Source of the DNA: Neoroseomonas oryzicola
GTDB lineage: Bacteria > Pseudomonadota > Alphaproteobacteria > Acetobacterales > Acetobacteraceae
Length of the DNA stretch: 64,000 nt
NCBI RefSeq assembly: GCF_012163135.1
Contig: NZ_JAAVUP010000005.1
Span: forward strand, 62,001 to 126,000
Direction: 5' to 3'
Position numbers and translations under genes: made by a program. Below, piece by piece: positions 23,796 to 32,216 of this stretch. The notes beneath the pieces were generated by a model. That model did no database searches. It had not been told where the DNA came from and saw nothing but the letters and a program-made list of their open reading frames with translations. Position 1 is the first letter of the stretch. Each line of letters starts with the position of its first letter.

Positions 23796-24604
23796 GCGCC
23801 TGCGCCCGGCATCATGGCGGACATGCCGCCATCGACGACGATCTCGGTGCCGGTGATGTAGCGCGCCTCGTCCGAGGCGAGGAACAGCACGGCGTGCGCC
23901 ACGTCCCAGCCGGTCCCCATCTTGCCGGTCGGCACCTGCGCGTCGCGCTTGGCGATGAGCGTCGCGGCGTCGTTCGCGCCGAGCTGGCGCAGCAGGCGGT
24001 TCTCGACCAGCGGGGTGTGCATCAGGCCGGGGATGACGACGTTGCAGCGCACGCCCTTGCGCGCCTGGTCCATCGCGACCGACCTGGTCAGGCCGATCAC
24101 GCCCATCTTCGACGCCGAATAGGCGATGTGCGGGCGGTCGCCGCTCATGCGCAGCGCGGCGATGGAGGCGATGTTCACGATCGCCGCCGTCTCGCGTTCC
24201 CGCAGGTAGGGCAGCGCGTGCTTGCAGCCGAGGAAGGCGCTGCGGAGGTTGATGTCGAACTGGCGGTCCCAGACCTCCTCGGACATCGTCTCGGCGCTGC
24301 CGGGGGCCGAACCGCCCACGTTGTTCACCAGGATGTCGAGGCGCCCGAAGGCGGTGATCGCGGCCTCGACGGCGGCCTTCACAGAACCGGATTCCGTCAC
24401 GTCCGCGACATGCGCGACGGCGCGGCCGCCTTCCTTCTCGATGATGCCGACCGTCTCGGCGACCGCCTCGGGGTTGTTGTCGATGCAGAAGACCGCGGCG
24501 CCCTGGCGCGCGAAGAGCACCGCCGTCGCCTTGCCATTGCCCCAGCCCGGACCGACCGAGCCGGCGCCGGTGACGATGGCGACCTTGCCTGTGAGATCGA
24601 GCAC
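23792..24604 (-). CDS. Short-chain dehydrogenase/reductase
   Basis: A 270-residue NAD(P)-dependent SDR. The nucleotide-binding loop is an expanded TGAGSVGPGWGNGKA rather than the standard TGxxxGxG. NNVGG, the catalytic Ser in NIASIA, and Tyr/Lys in YSASKMG are all present, as is the C-terminal IVVDGGMSA. It is the first gene of an operon with the CMD-like protein (4-nt overlap) and the orphan Bug receptor. The substrate is unknown; oxidation of a hydroxy-acid or alcohol is likely. Confidence 0.87.
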   Translation of the reverse strand: MLDLTGKVAIVTGAGSVGPGWGNGKATAVLFARQGAAVFCIDNNPEAVAETVGIIEKEGGRAVAHVADVTESGSVKAAVEAAITAFGRLDILVNNVGGSAPGSAETMSEEVWDRQFDINLRSAFLGCKHALPYLRERETAAIVNIASIAALRMSGDRPHIAYSASKMGVIGLTRSVAMDQARKGVRCNVVIPGLMHTPLVENRLLRQLGANDAATLIAKRDAQVPTGKMGTGWDVAHAVLFLASDEARYITGTEIVVDGGMSAMMPGAGA

Positions 24605-24707
24605 GCTTCCTCCGATGCCGTTCTGCTTGCCGCGTTGGTAGACGCGAGGCCAGGACGCAGCAAGGCGCCCCGCCCGGTCATGCCCGGCAGGGTCGTCGGA
24701 AGGCGCA

Positions 24708-24738
24708 GTCCGGCCGGGGCATCGCGCCCCGGCCGGAC
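24708..24738 (-). terminator. 13-bp hairpin directly after a small gene
   Basis: GTCCGGCCGGGGC and its exact complement form a 13-bp stem with loop ATCGC. On the minus strand it begins one base after the stop of the small gene at 24740. No U-tract follows; the stem itself is very stable. Confidence 0.6.
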
Positions 24739-24739
24739 G

Positions 24740-24934
24740 TCAGTTGCGCGGCGGGTCGGCCAGCAGCGCGAGCACGGCGTGCAGCAGCCGCACCTGGTCG
24801 GTCCGCCCCTGTTCATGCGCCAGGGCAAGGTTCAGTTCGACCGCGGCGGCCGCGTTGCGGAGCGGATCGGCGCCCCGGTCCGATGGCTCGAACGGCGCGC
24901 CCCACCGGAGGCTGCGATCGGCGACGTGGTTCAT
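24740..24934 (-). CDS. Small hypothetical protein (64 aa)
   Basis: A short helical protein beginning MNHVADRSLRWGAPFEP with an alanine/leucine-rich centre (AAAAVELNLALAHEQ) and LLHAVLALLADPP near the end. No family is recognised. Support comes from a strong GGGGGAC ribosome site five bases before the ATG and a perfect hairpin right after the stop, which frame it as an expressed unit. A longer frame to 25036 lacks such a site. No membrane segment or metal motif is apparent. Confidence 0.5.
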   Translation of the reverse strand: MNHVADRSLRWGAPFEPSDRGADPLRNAAAAVELNLALAHEQGRTDQVRLLHAVLALLADPPRN

Positions 24935-25570
24935 CGGTGTCCCCCACCATCCAATGTCCGAAGGACGACCCGGCATCCCCCTGCCGGCCCGCCCCCGCGA
25001 GAGAGGAGGATGCGCATCGAGTCGCGCCTTGCACACTGTCCCGTGAGCGGATTGCGCCGGTGACGCGAATTTCGCGCCAGCTGTTGCACCAAAGACTCAC
25101 CATTGCGTGACCGACCCACACCCCAGGGCGATCAGGCGGCGCCGAAACGCACGCGGAGCGTGCAAATCATACATTAATCTTTTCCGCATTCGGCTGGCGT
25201 GCTTGCAATGGTTGTCGGCACCATCGACTCCGCCCAACCGGGCGAGTCCAGCATCGTAAGCACCACCTCAAGTATCTAATACTTTGCGTCGAGCGGCCTT
25301 AACGCGTCGGTCAGGATGCTTCAGCACTATGGGCGAGCATGACATCGCTGATCGCCGATCCTCAAGTCGCAGTTTCTCTTGCACGAGAATTTTATTTGAT
25401 CTTTTGTGAACAGCATCGATCGAGCATCGATGCACCCTTCGCAGCAGCACCGTCCGGCTGGATCGCCCCCCTCGATCCGGCCGGACGTCAAGGACAGGTG
25501 GACGGATGAAGCGCGCACCCCCCGGCGCGATGTCCATGCCGTCCCGGCGCCCCCCACGCCGGGCCGTGCC
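24935..25570. other. 636-nt intergenic region, AT-richer than its surroundings
   Basis: No credible gene. The part from about 25160 to 25410 contains stretches such as CATACATTAATCTTTT and GAATTTTATTTGATC that are unusual in this GC-rich window and probably include promoters for the downstream acyl-CoA-synthetase-like gene. The direct repeat GCATCGAT occurs at about 25413 and 25424. A long minus-strand frame across the region is the antisense shadow of the next gene. Confidence 0.5.
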
Positions 25571-27166
25571 ATGAACGCGCACCCCCAAGGCATTCCTGGC
25601 CTTTCCCGCGGCATCGGCATCGCCGAGGCCAGCTGCGACAGGTGGGCCGACGGCTCCGGCCGCCTCGCCGTGCTGCACCGTCGCGCCGATGGCTCCGAGG
25701 AGCGCGTCACCTTCGACGCCCTCCGCTCCACCTCGGCCCGCCTGGCCGAGGTGCTGCGCGGCTACGGCGTGAAGCGCGGCGACCGCGTCGCGACGCTGCT
25801 CAAGCCCGGCCCCGATGCGGTGGTCTCGCTGCTCGCGGTGTTGCGGGCCGGGGCGATCGCGGTCCCGCTCGGCCACGCGCTGCGCCATGCCGCCCTCGCC
25901 CATCGTCTGCGGGACTGCGGCGCGGTCGCGCTGATCACCGACGATGGCGGGCTCAGCGACATGGAGGGGATCGTCCCCGGCCTGCCGTCGCTGCGCTTCG
26001 TGATCTCGGCCGGGGCGCCGGCGGTCAACGCCCTGTCGCTCTGGACCGAAGCCCAGCGCGCCGCGGCCGACGCGCCCGGCGCACCGGTTTCGGCCGAGGA
26101 TCCGGCGCTGATCCTCTACGGCACGGACCAGGCCGGGCGGCCGCACGGCGTGCTGCACGCGCATCGCGCGCTCGCCGCCCAGGTCCCGGGCTTCGCGCTG
26201 CTGCACGAAGGCCTGCCGGCCGAGGGCGATCTGCTCTGGACGGAATGCGACTGGGCCGCCGCGGCGACCTGGCTCGATACCGTGCTGCCGGCGCTTAGCC
26301 TCGGCGTGCCGGTGCTCGCCCACGCCGTGCCGGCCACCGAGCCGGCCCGCATCCTCGAGGCCCTGGCGCGCGACGGCGTGCGCAATGCCGTGTTCTCGCC
26401 CGCCACGCTGCGGCGCCTGATGGAAGCCGGCGCCGACGCCGTGCCGGACGGGCTGCGGTTGCGCAGCCTCGCCACCTGGGGCGGGGCGCTCGGTCAGGAT
26501 GTCATCGACTGGGCGGGCGCGGCCTTCGGCGCGCCGCTCAACGACTGCCTGTCGCGGCCAGAATTCGGCATCCTGCTCTGCACCTCCTCGCGTCTTGCGC
26601 CGGCGCGCGCCGGGCGGCTGGGCGGCGCGGCGCCGGGGCGGACCGTCGCGATCCTCGACGCCGAGGGCCACGAGGTACCCGCCGGCCGCTGCGGCGAGAT
26701 CGCCCTGCGCCGCCCGGATCCCGGCCTGTTCGTGGGCTACTGGAAGGGTGCGGAGGTGCCGCCCGCCTCGGACCACGGCAGCCCCTGGGTGCTGACCGGC
26801 GAGACCGGCTTCGTCGACACCGAGGGATGCGTATCGACCGTCCCCCTGCCCGTCGCCGCATCTCGCCATGCCGAGGTGGAGACCTTCCTCCTCGCGCATC
26901 CGGCGGTGGCGCGGGCGACGGTCATCGGGCCGGGCGGGCTGCCCTTCGGTCCGGAGTCCACCGCCATCGTCGTGCCGCGCCAGGGCACGGTGCCGGGCCC
27001 GGACCTCGCGGATGAGCTGCGCGGCTTCCTGCGCGCCCGGCTGTCGAGCGAAGTCTGCCCGCGCCGCGTCGCCTTCGCGCTGGACCTGCCGCCGCCGGGG
27101 CTCGGGCTGATGCCCGCCGCCCTCGGCAAGGCAGTCGGGCTCGGCGGCGGCCCGGCGGAAGGGTGA
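25571..27166 (+). CDS. Acyl-CoA-synthetase-like AMP-binding protein with altered active-site motifs
   Basis: A 531-residue member of the ANL (acyl-CoA synthetase) superfamily. The N-terminal domain pattern CDRWADGSGRLAVLH and DALRSTSARLAEVLRGYGVK is clear. The ATP-binding P-loop, normally TSGTTGxPKGV, reads YGTDQAGRPHGV (183-194), lacking the Ser/Thr run and the lysine. The ribose-binding TGD motif reads TGE. A lysine at about 520 could be the catalytic C-terminal Lys. It may therefore be weakly active, specialised or a non-enzymatic relative. The start is uncertain: GTG 25406 and ATG 25430 are also in frame, but homology begins shortly after 25571. It is convergent with the M20 hydrolase gene. 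Confidence 0.75.
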   Translation: MNAHPQGIPGLSRGIGIAEASCDRWADGSGRLAVLHRRADGSEERVTFDALRSTSARLAEVLRGYGVKRGDRVATLLKPGPDAVVSLLAVLRAGAIAVPLGHALRHAALAHRLRDCGAVALITDDGGLSDMEGIVPGLPSLRFVISAGAPAVNALSLWTEAQRAAADAPGAPVSAEDPALILYGTDQAGRPHGVLHAHRALAAQVPGFALLHEGLPAEGDLLWTECDWAAAATWLDTVLPALSLGVPVLAHAVPATEPARILEALARDGVRNAVFSPATLRRLMEAGADAVPDGLRLRSLATWGGALGQDVIDWAGAAFGAPLNDCLSRPEFGILLCTSSRLAPARAGRLGGAAPGRTVAILDAEGHEVPAGRCGEIALRRPDPGLFVGYWKGAEVPPASDHGSPWVLTGETGFVDTEGCVSTVPLPVAASRHAEVETFLLAHPAVARATVIGPGGLPFGPESTAIVVPRQGTVPGPDLADELRGFLRARLSSEVCPRRVAFALDLPPPGLGLMPAALGKAVGLGGGPAEG

Positions 27167-27172
27167 GGCGGC

Positions 27173-28375
27173 TCAGGCGGAGAGGAACCTCTCCGCCGCG
27201 CTGCCCAGGACCTCGCAGCACAGCGCCAGGTCCTCCTCCTTCGTGTCCTCCGCCCAATGGTGGCTGATGCCGCCGATCGAGGGCGTGAACAGCATCGCCG
27301 CCGGCATGCGCTTGGCGATGTACTGCGCGTCGTGGCCGGCGCCCGAAGGCATGCGCGTCCACGCCCCCGGCGCGAGGTCCTGCGCCGCGGCCTCGAGCGC
27401 GGCCATCATCGCCGGGTCGCAGATCGCCGGCGTGGCGCGCGACTTCTGCGTCAGCGTCGCCGGGCACTTCTCGCGCCGGTTGCTCTCCTGCACCAGGCGG
27501 CGGAGCGTCTGCTCCATCCGCTCCAGCACCGGGACGGCCACGTCGCGGAATTGGAACAGCACCTCGGCCGAGCCGGGAATGATCGACGGTGCACCGGGTT
27601 CGAGCACGATGCGCCCCGTCGTCCAGGTCGAACGCTCGCCGCAGACGCGGGGGAATTCCTGGTCGATGGCCGAGAGAAGGCGGACGGCCGAAAGACCGGC
27701 ATCCTTGCGCTCGGCCATGGTGGTGCCGCCGGCGTGGTCCTGCTGGCCCTCGAAGCGGATCAGCCATTGCCAGATGGCGACGATGCCGGTGACGACGCCG
27801 ACGCGCAGGCCCTGAGATTCCAGGTTCGTCCCCTGCTCGATGTGCATCTCGAAGAAGCCCTTGTGGCGGCCGGGCTCGAGCTGCATGCGCGGCTTGCCGG
27901 CGAGGCCCGCGGCGGCGAGCGCCTCGCGCAGCGGCTGGCCGTCGTTGCGGCTGCGGGAACGGTCGATCTCCTCCTCGGACAACTCGCCGATGATGGAGCG
28001 GGAGCCGAGGAAGCCGCCCTCGAAATGGCCTTCCTCGTCAGCGAAGGCGCAGACATCGACCGGCAGGCCGGCGCGCGCCAGCGCCACGCCCGCGACGACG
28101 CCGAGCGCGCCGTCCAGCCAGCCGGCCTGGTTCTGGCTCTCGATATGGCTGCCGACCAGCAGGTGCGGGCCCGGCCCCTTGTGGCGACCATAGACATTGC
28201 CGATGCCGTCGATCGAGGCCTCGAGCCCGCAGGCGGCGAGCTTCTCCACCAGCCAGTGGCGGCTTTCCATGTCCTGCGGCGAATAGGTCGGCCGGTGCAC
28301 GCCGGTCTTGTAGGCCCCGATCTTGCGGAGGTCGTTCAGGTCCTTGAGGAACTGCTGGGTATCGATACGCGCCAT
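27173..28375 (-). CDS. M20-family Zn-dependent amidohydrolase (N-carbamoyl-amino-acid hydrolase / allantoate amidohydrolase-like)
   Basis: A 400-residue cytosolic hydrolase of the HyuC/AllC group. Metal-binding elements are His77 in GSHIES, Asp88 in WLDGALGV, the FADEEGHFEG pair near 114, HIEQG and the C-terminal His in GGISHHWAED. The usual G-S-H-x-D reads G-S-H-I-E, replacing the conserved Asp by Glu. The dimerisation segment QDHAGGTTMAERKDA is intact. Such enzymes cleave N-carbamoyl-L-amino acids, ureidoglycolate precursors or beta-ureidopropionate. The presence of hydantoinase A/B genes 7-17 kb away fits a ureide or carbamoyl amino acid route, but there is no operon link. Confidence 0.85.
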   Translation of the reverse strand: MARIDTQQFLKDLNDLRKIGAYKTGVHRPTYSPQDMESRHWLVEKLAACGLEASIDGIGNVYGRHKGPGPHLLVGSHIESQNQAGWLDGALGVVAGVALARAGLPVDVCAFADEEGHFEGGFLGSRSIIGELSEEEIDRSRSRNDGQPLREALAAAGLAGKPRMQLEPGRHKGFFEMHIEQGTNLESQGLRVGVVTGIVAIWQWLIRFEGQQDHAGGTTMAERKDAGLSAVRLLSAIDQEFPRVCGERSTWTTGRIVLEPGAPSIIPGSAEVLFQFRDVAVPVLERMEQTLRRLVQESNRREKCPATLTQKSRATPAICDPAMMAALEAAAQDLAPGAWTRMPSGAGHDAQYIAKRMPAAMLFTPSIGGISHHWAEDTKEEDLALCCEVLGSAAERFLSA

Positions 28376-28514
28376 GACGAGGCCCCTTCGGATTCCGGCC
28401 CATGCTGCGGCGCGAAATCCATCGCGGCAAGCCGGGCCTTAACCGGATCGCAACACCACCCACGCTTTTGTTGGGGGGCCGCAAATCGCGGCTTTGGTGT
28501 CGGAGAGGCCGAAA

Positions 28515-28724
28515 ATGACCGACCTGGCTTATGTCCCCCGTCAGCCCGAGCGCGTCGATTCCGTCGCGCTGCTGCAGTCCAACCAGGGCGCGGAACTGCA
28601 TCTGCGCAGCCAGACGGGCGCGCTGCTGCGCGTGCCGCTCGGCGATGCGGACCACCTCAAGGGTCTTGCGGCGCTCGCGATGATGGCGGGCGCCCTCGGC
28701 AGCCTGGCGGCGAAGCCCGCCTGA
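28515..28724 (+). CDS. Small hypothetical protein (69 aa)
   Basis: A short soluble protein beginning MTDLAYVPRQPERVDSVALL and ending in an alanine-rich helix (LKGLAALAMMAGALGSLAAK). A GGAGAG site lies eight bases before the ATG at 28515. No known family is recognised. The centre (LQSNQGAELHLRSQTGALLRVPL) looks like paired beta strands. It is divergent from the M20 hydrolase and convergent, with no gap, with the SDR gene. Confidence 0.55.
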   Translation: MTDLAYVPRQPERVDSVALLQSNQGAELHLRSQTGALLRVPLGDADHLKGLAALAMMAGALGSLAAKPA

Positions 28725-29498
28725 TCACCGGCTCTCGAGCGTCAGCCCGCCATCGACCACGACCGTCTGGCCGGTGACCATCGCGGCGCCGGCCAGCAGG
28801 AAGACCATCACCTCCGCGAGGTCCTCGGGCTGGCAGCGGCGCTTGAGCAGGGCCTTGTCGGCGCTGGCCTGGCGGCGCTCCTCGGTCCATTCCACCATCC
28901 AGGTGGAATCGACCGCGCCAGGTGCGATGGCGTTGACGCGCACCTCCGGTGCCAGCGACCGCGCGAGGTTCTTGGTCAGGTTGATCACCCCGGCCTTGGT
29001 CGCGCCATAGGCCATCGAGGATCCCGGGCTGTCGAGGCCGGCGATCGACGCGACGCTCACCACCGCGCCGCGCGCCGCCTTCAGCGCCGGCGCCGCGGCC
29101 TTGGTGCAGCGGAAGACGCCGAGGAGGTTGACCTTCAGCACGGTGTCCCACAGCTCGTCGGTCAGGCGATCGAGTTCCTGCGGGCGGATGATGCTGCGCG
29201 TGCCGGGCGTGCCGGCATTGTTCACCAGGTAGTCGAGGCGGCCGAGGTCGCGCACCGCCTGTTCCACCATCCGCGGCCCGTCCTGCGCGCAGCCGACATC
29301 GCCCGGCGCCGCGATCACGTCCAGGCCCGCGGCCTTGAGCCGCGCCACCTGCTCCGCACCGCGCGCATCGTCCGCGAGGTGGTTGATCGCCACCTTGCAG
29401 CCATTGGCGGCCAGCATCTCGACCGTCGCGAGGCCGATGCCCGAGGCACCGCCTGTGACGAGCGCCGTCTTGCCCTTGAGGTCGTAGCGGGCGGTCAT
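28725..29498 (-). CDS. Short-chain dehydrogenase/reductase (third gene of TPP-enzyme operon)
   Basis: A 257-residue classical SDR with TGGASGIGLA, NNAGTPG, the serine in SVASIAG, catalytic YGATK and the terminal VVVDGG. It probably uses NAD(P) to interconvert a hydroxy and keto compound. Its start overlaps the stop of the 3-hydroxyacyl-CoA dehydrogenase gene by four bases. The operon order TPP enzyme - 3-hydroxyacyl-CoA dehydrogenase - SDR suggests successive steps on one substrate, which sequence does not identify. Confidence 0.88.
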   Translation of the reverse strand: MTARYDLKGKTALVTGGASGIGLATVEMLAANGCKVAINHLADDARGAEQVARLKAAGLDVIAAPGDVGCAQDGPRMVEQAVRDLGRLDYLVNNAGTPGTRSIIRPQELDRLTDELWDTVLKVNLLGVFRCTKAAAPALKAARGAVVSVASIAGLDSPGSSMAYGATKAGVINLTKNLARSLAPEVRVNAIAPGAVDSTWMVEWTEERRQASADKALLKRRCQPEDLAEVMVFLLAGAAMVTGQTVVVDGGLTLESR

Positions 29499-30457
29499 GC
29501 GTCGCGCTCCAGTCCTGCCATGGTGCCGATGTCGCGGAGCGCCTTGCGCAGCGCCAGCAGGCGGCGGTCGCGCTCCTCGAACAATGTCGCGGGGTCCTTG
29601 CCGCCCCAGTCGTAGAAGCCCGCGCCGGACATGACGCCGGTCGTCCCGGCGGCGACCAGCTTGTCGAGGCTCTCGCTGTGCCCGCGCACCTCGGGCGGCG
29701 TGTACATCTTGTTGCGCAGCGCGTGCTGCATCATCGGCAGGCCGGTGAAGTCAGCCTTGGCGAGCACGCCCAGGATCGGCAGCCGCAGCGCGATGCCGTG
29801 GATGATGGCGGCATCGATCTCCTCGGGCGTCGCCACGCCGTCGTCGAGCAGTTGCTGCACCTCGAGCCCGATCGCCGATTGCAGGCGGTTGGCGATGTAG
29901 CCGGGGACGAATTTCCGCATGACGATGGGCTGCTTGCCCATGGCGGCGCACATGGCGCGCACCGTCTCGATGCAGGCGGGATCGGTTTCCGGCCCGCCGA
30001 CGATGTCCACCAGGTCCACCAGGTAGGGCGGCGTGTACCAGTGGGCGATCAGCGTGCGCCTCTGCCGCGCTGCCGGCATCAGCGGGAAGATGTCGAGGTA
30101 GGAGGTGTTGGAGGCGATGATCGCATCCTTCGGCGCCACCGCGTCGAGTTGCGCGTAGAGGGTGCGCTTGGCGTCTGGGTTCTCGACGATCGCCTCGACG
30201 ATCAGTTCCGCGCCCTCGACGCAATCGGCGAGGCTTTCGTGCCGCGTCACCGCCTGGGCGAGATGGGCGGAAGTCCAGCCTTCGGGCGCCTCGCCCGCCG
30301 CGGCGAGCGTCGCGAGCGCCTTCTCCATCAGCCCCTGCGCCTTGGCGAGCGTCGCGGGACTGCTGTCGGTCAGACGCACCGAATGCCCGCCAAGGGCGAA
30401 GACCAGCGCGAGGGCATGGCCCATCGTACCGGCACCGAGAACTGCGACGCGGGACAT
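29495..30457 (-). CDS. 3-hydroxyacyl-CoA dehydrogenase family protein
   Basis: A 320-residue NAD-dependent dehydrogenase: N-terminal Rossmann domain with VLGAGTMGHALALVFA, then AELIVEAIVEN, SNTSYLDI and AHWYTPPYLVDLVDIV, and a helical C-terminal domain (about 190-290). In canonical enzymes the loop reads SNTSS and the catalytic residue is His in GTHFFNP; here it is AHWYTPPY, as in the lambda-crystallin/carnitine-dehydrogenase-like branch, so the true substrate may be a free hydroxy-acid. The ATG at 30457 follows AAGGAG by seven bases; a TTG at 30463 is in frame but less likely. It begins two bases after the TPP-enzyme stop. Confidence 0.83.
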   Translation of the reverse strand: MSRVAVLGAGTMGHALALVFALGGHSVRLTDSSPATLAKAQGLMEKALATLAAAGEAPEGWTSAHLAQAVTRHESLADCVEGAELIVEAIVENPDAKRTLYAQLDAVAPKDAIIASNTSYLDIFPLMPAARQRRTLIAHWYTPPYLVDLVDIVGGPETDPACIETVRAMCAAMGKQPIVMRKFVPGYIANRLQSAIGLEVQQLLDDGVATPEEIDAAIIHGIALRLPILGVLAKADFTGLPMMQHALRNKMYTPPEVRGHSESLDKLVAAGTTGVMSGAGFYDWGGKDPATLFEERDRRLLALRKALRDIGTMAGLERDA

Positions 30458-30459
30458 GT

Positions 30460-32139
30460 TCAAGCTCCTTCAGGGGCCCAGGGCGCGGGGGCGCGGGCCT
30501 CGATGTCGGTGGCGACGTCCACCACCATGGTGTGGTCGGCAGCCATGGCGCGGCGCAGCGCCGGGCCGATGTCCTCCGGCCGCTCGACGCGGATGCCGTC
30601 GAGACCGAAGGATCGCGCGACCTCGGTGAAGTCGGTCGGGCCGAAGCGCAGCAGCTCGGCCGCGGCATCCGGGCGGTTGCCGGCCTGCCGCACCAGGTTC
30701 GGCCACCCCTGGCCGAAGCCCGAGTTGTTGTTCACCACCAGCGTCACGGCGATGCCGCGCCGGCGCGCCGTCTCGAGTTCCGCGAGGTGGTAGTAGAACG
30801 CGCCGTCCCCCGTCCAGCACACCACCTTGCGATGCGGCGCGGCGCATTTCGCCCCCAGCGCCGCCGGGAAGGACCAGCCCAGCGAACCCGCCGCGCGCAG
30901 GTAGGTCTGCGTCGGTTCGAGGTCGATCAGCGTGCCGGTCCAGATGCCGGAATAGCCGGTATCGGCGACAAGGATGCCGTCCGACGGCAGCGCCACGGTG
31001 ATCTCCGCAGCGAGCCGCGCCGGGTCGATCGGCGATGCCGTGCTGGCGAGGCGCGGCGCGACCTCGGCCCGCCATTCCGCCATGCGCGCCTGGGCCGAGG
31101 CCAGATACGCCCCGTCCCGCGACGGCCTGCCCAGCGCCGCCGCCAGCGCCCGCAGCCCGGCACGCGGATCGGCCTGCACGGCGACGATGGCCGGGTAGGA
31201 TCGGTCGAACTCCAACGGGTCCGCGTCGATCTGCACCACCGCCGCCCCGGCCTTGGGCGTGCGCCAGTAATTGGTCAGCATGTCCCCGGTGTCGGCGCCG
31301 ACCATCAGGATCAGGTCGGCCTCCTGCAGGATGCGGTTGGCCGGCGGCGCGGCATAGGCGCCGGCGACGCCGATGTGCAGCGGATGGCGCGTGGAGACGA
31401 TGCCGCGCGCCCCGAGCGCCGTCGCGATGGGCGCGGCCAGCGCCTCGGCCACCGCGATCAGTTCCGCTCCGCAGCCCGACAGCGCGGCGCCGTCGCCGGC
31501 CACGATAGCGACGCGCGGCGCGGCGAGCAGCGCCTTCGCCGCGGCGGCGATGCTGGCAGGGTCCGGCTCCGGCCGGTGCAGCGGCGTGCGGAAGGCCGAG
31601 AGATCCAGTGGCGGCGTCGCGATCGTCCCGGTCTCGATCACCTCCCCCATCAGGCCGAACAGGTCGAGATGGACGGGCCGCGGCGGCATGGCGGTCGCGG
31701 CGGCGAAGGCCTGGCGCAGCGCGCGCGGCAGGTCGGCCGCATCGGCGATATCGGCACCGTACTTGGTGACCGGCGCGAAGAGCGGCCCGTGATCCAACTC
31801 CTGATAGGCATTGCGATGCTGGTGCGCCGGCACCTTGCGCCCCGTCATGGCGACAATCGGCGTGCGCGCCAGCCAGGCATCCTGCAGCCCGGCCGCGAGG
31901 TTTGCCGCGCCGACCGACTGCGCCGCCACCACGCCCGGGCGCCCCGCGACGCGCGCATAGCCATCGGCCATGTAGACCGCCGCCTTTTCGGTATGCGCGA
32001 GGACAGGCGCGACGCCCGCCTCGGACAATGCCAGCAGCGTGCGTCGCAGCACCGCATCGACGAAGAAGACATGGGTCTGGCCCGACGCCGCGAGGCTCGC
32101 CGCCAACCAGGCGCCGCCGCCCATCGTTCCGCTACTCAT
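30460..32139 (-). CDS. Thiamine-pyrophosphate-dependent decarboxylase/carboligase
   Basis: A 559-residue enzyme of the acetolactate synthase / benzoylformate decarboxylase family. It has the PYR domain with the essential Glu51 in AHTEKAAVYMADGYAR, a central domain (about 190-320), and the PP domain with the metal-TPP motif GDGAFYYHLAEL...NNN. No FAD-type or regulatory-subunit motifs mark it as a true acetolactate synthase, and the substrate remains open (2-oxo-acid decarboxylation or glyoxylate-type carboligation). It is the first gene of an operon with a 3-hydroxyacyl-CoA dehydrogenase-like gene and an SDR. ATG 32139 is chosen; a GGAGGA site lies 12 bases upstream. Confidence 0.85.
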   Translation of the reverse strand: MSSGTMGGGAWLAASLAASGQTHVFFVDAVLRRTLLALSEAGVAPVLAHTEKAAVYMADGYARVAGRPGVVAAQSVGAANLAAGLQDAWLARTPIVAMTGRKVPAHQHRNAYQELDHGPLFAPVTKYGADIADAADLPRALRQAFAAATAMPPRPVHLDLFGLMGEVIETGTIATPPLDLSAFRTPLHRPEPDPASIAAAAKALLAAPRVAIVAGDGAALSGCGAELIAVAEALAAPIATALGARGIVSTRHPLHIGVAGAYAAPPANRILQEADLILMVGADTGDMLTNYWRTPKAGAAVVQIDADPLEFDRSYPAIVAVQADPRAGLRALAAALGRPSRDGAYLASAQARMAEWRAEVAPRLASTASPIDPARLAAEITVALPSDGILVADTGYSGIWTGTLIDLEPTQTYLRAAGSLGWSFPAALGAKCAAPHRKVVCWTGDGAFYYHLAELETARRRGIAVTLVVNNNSGFGQGWPNLVRQAGNRPDAAAELLRFGPTDFTEVARSFGLDGIRVERPEDIGPALRRAMAADHTMVVDVATDIEARAPAPWAPEGA

Positions 32140-32216
32140 GTCGCTTTGGCTTCCTCCTCGCTTGCCGTTAGCCTGCCGCCATAGGCCTGCGCCGACAAGC
32201 AGGCGGGAGGAAACGC

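Noticed and set aside
25268-26899. 543-codon minus-strand open frame
   Set aside because: Antisense to the acyl-CoA-synthetase-like gene; composition rich in Arg/Gly/His without domain matches.
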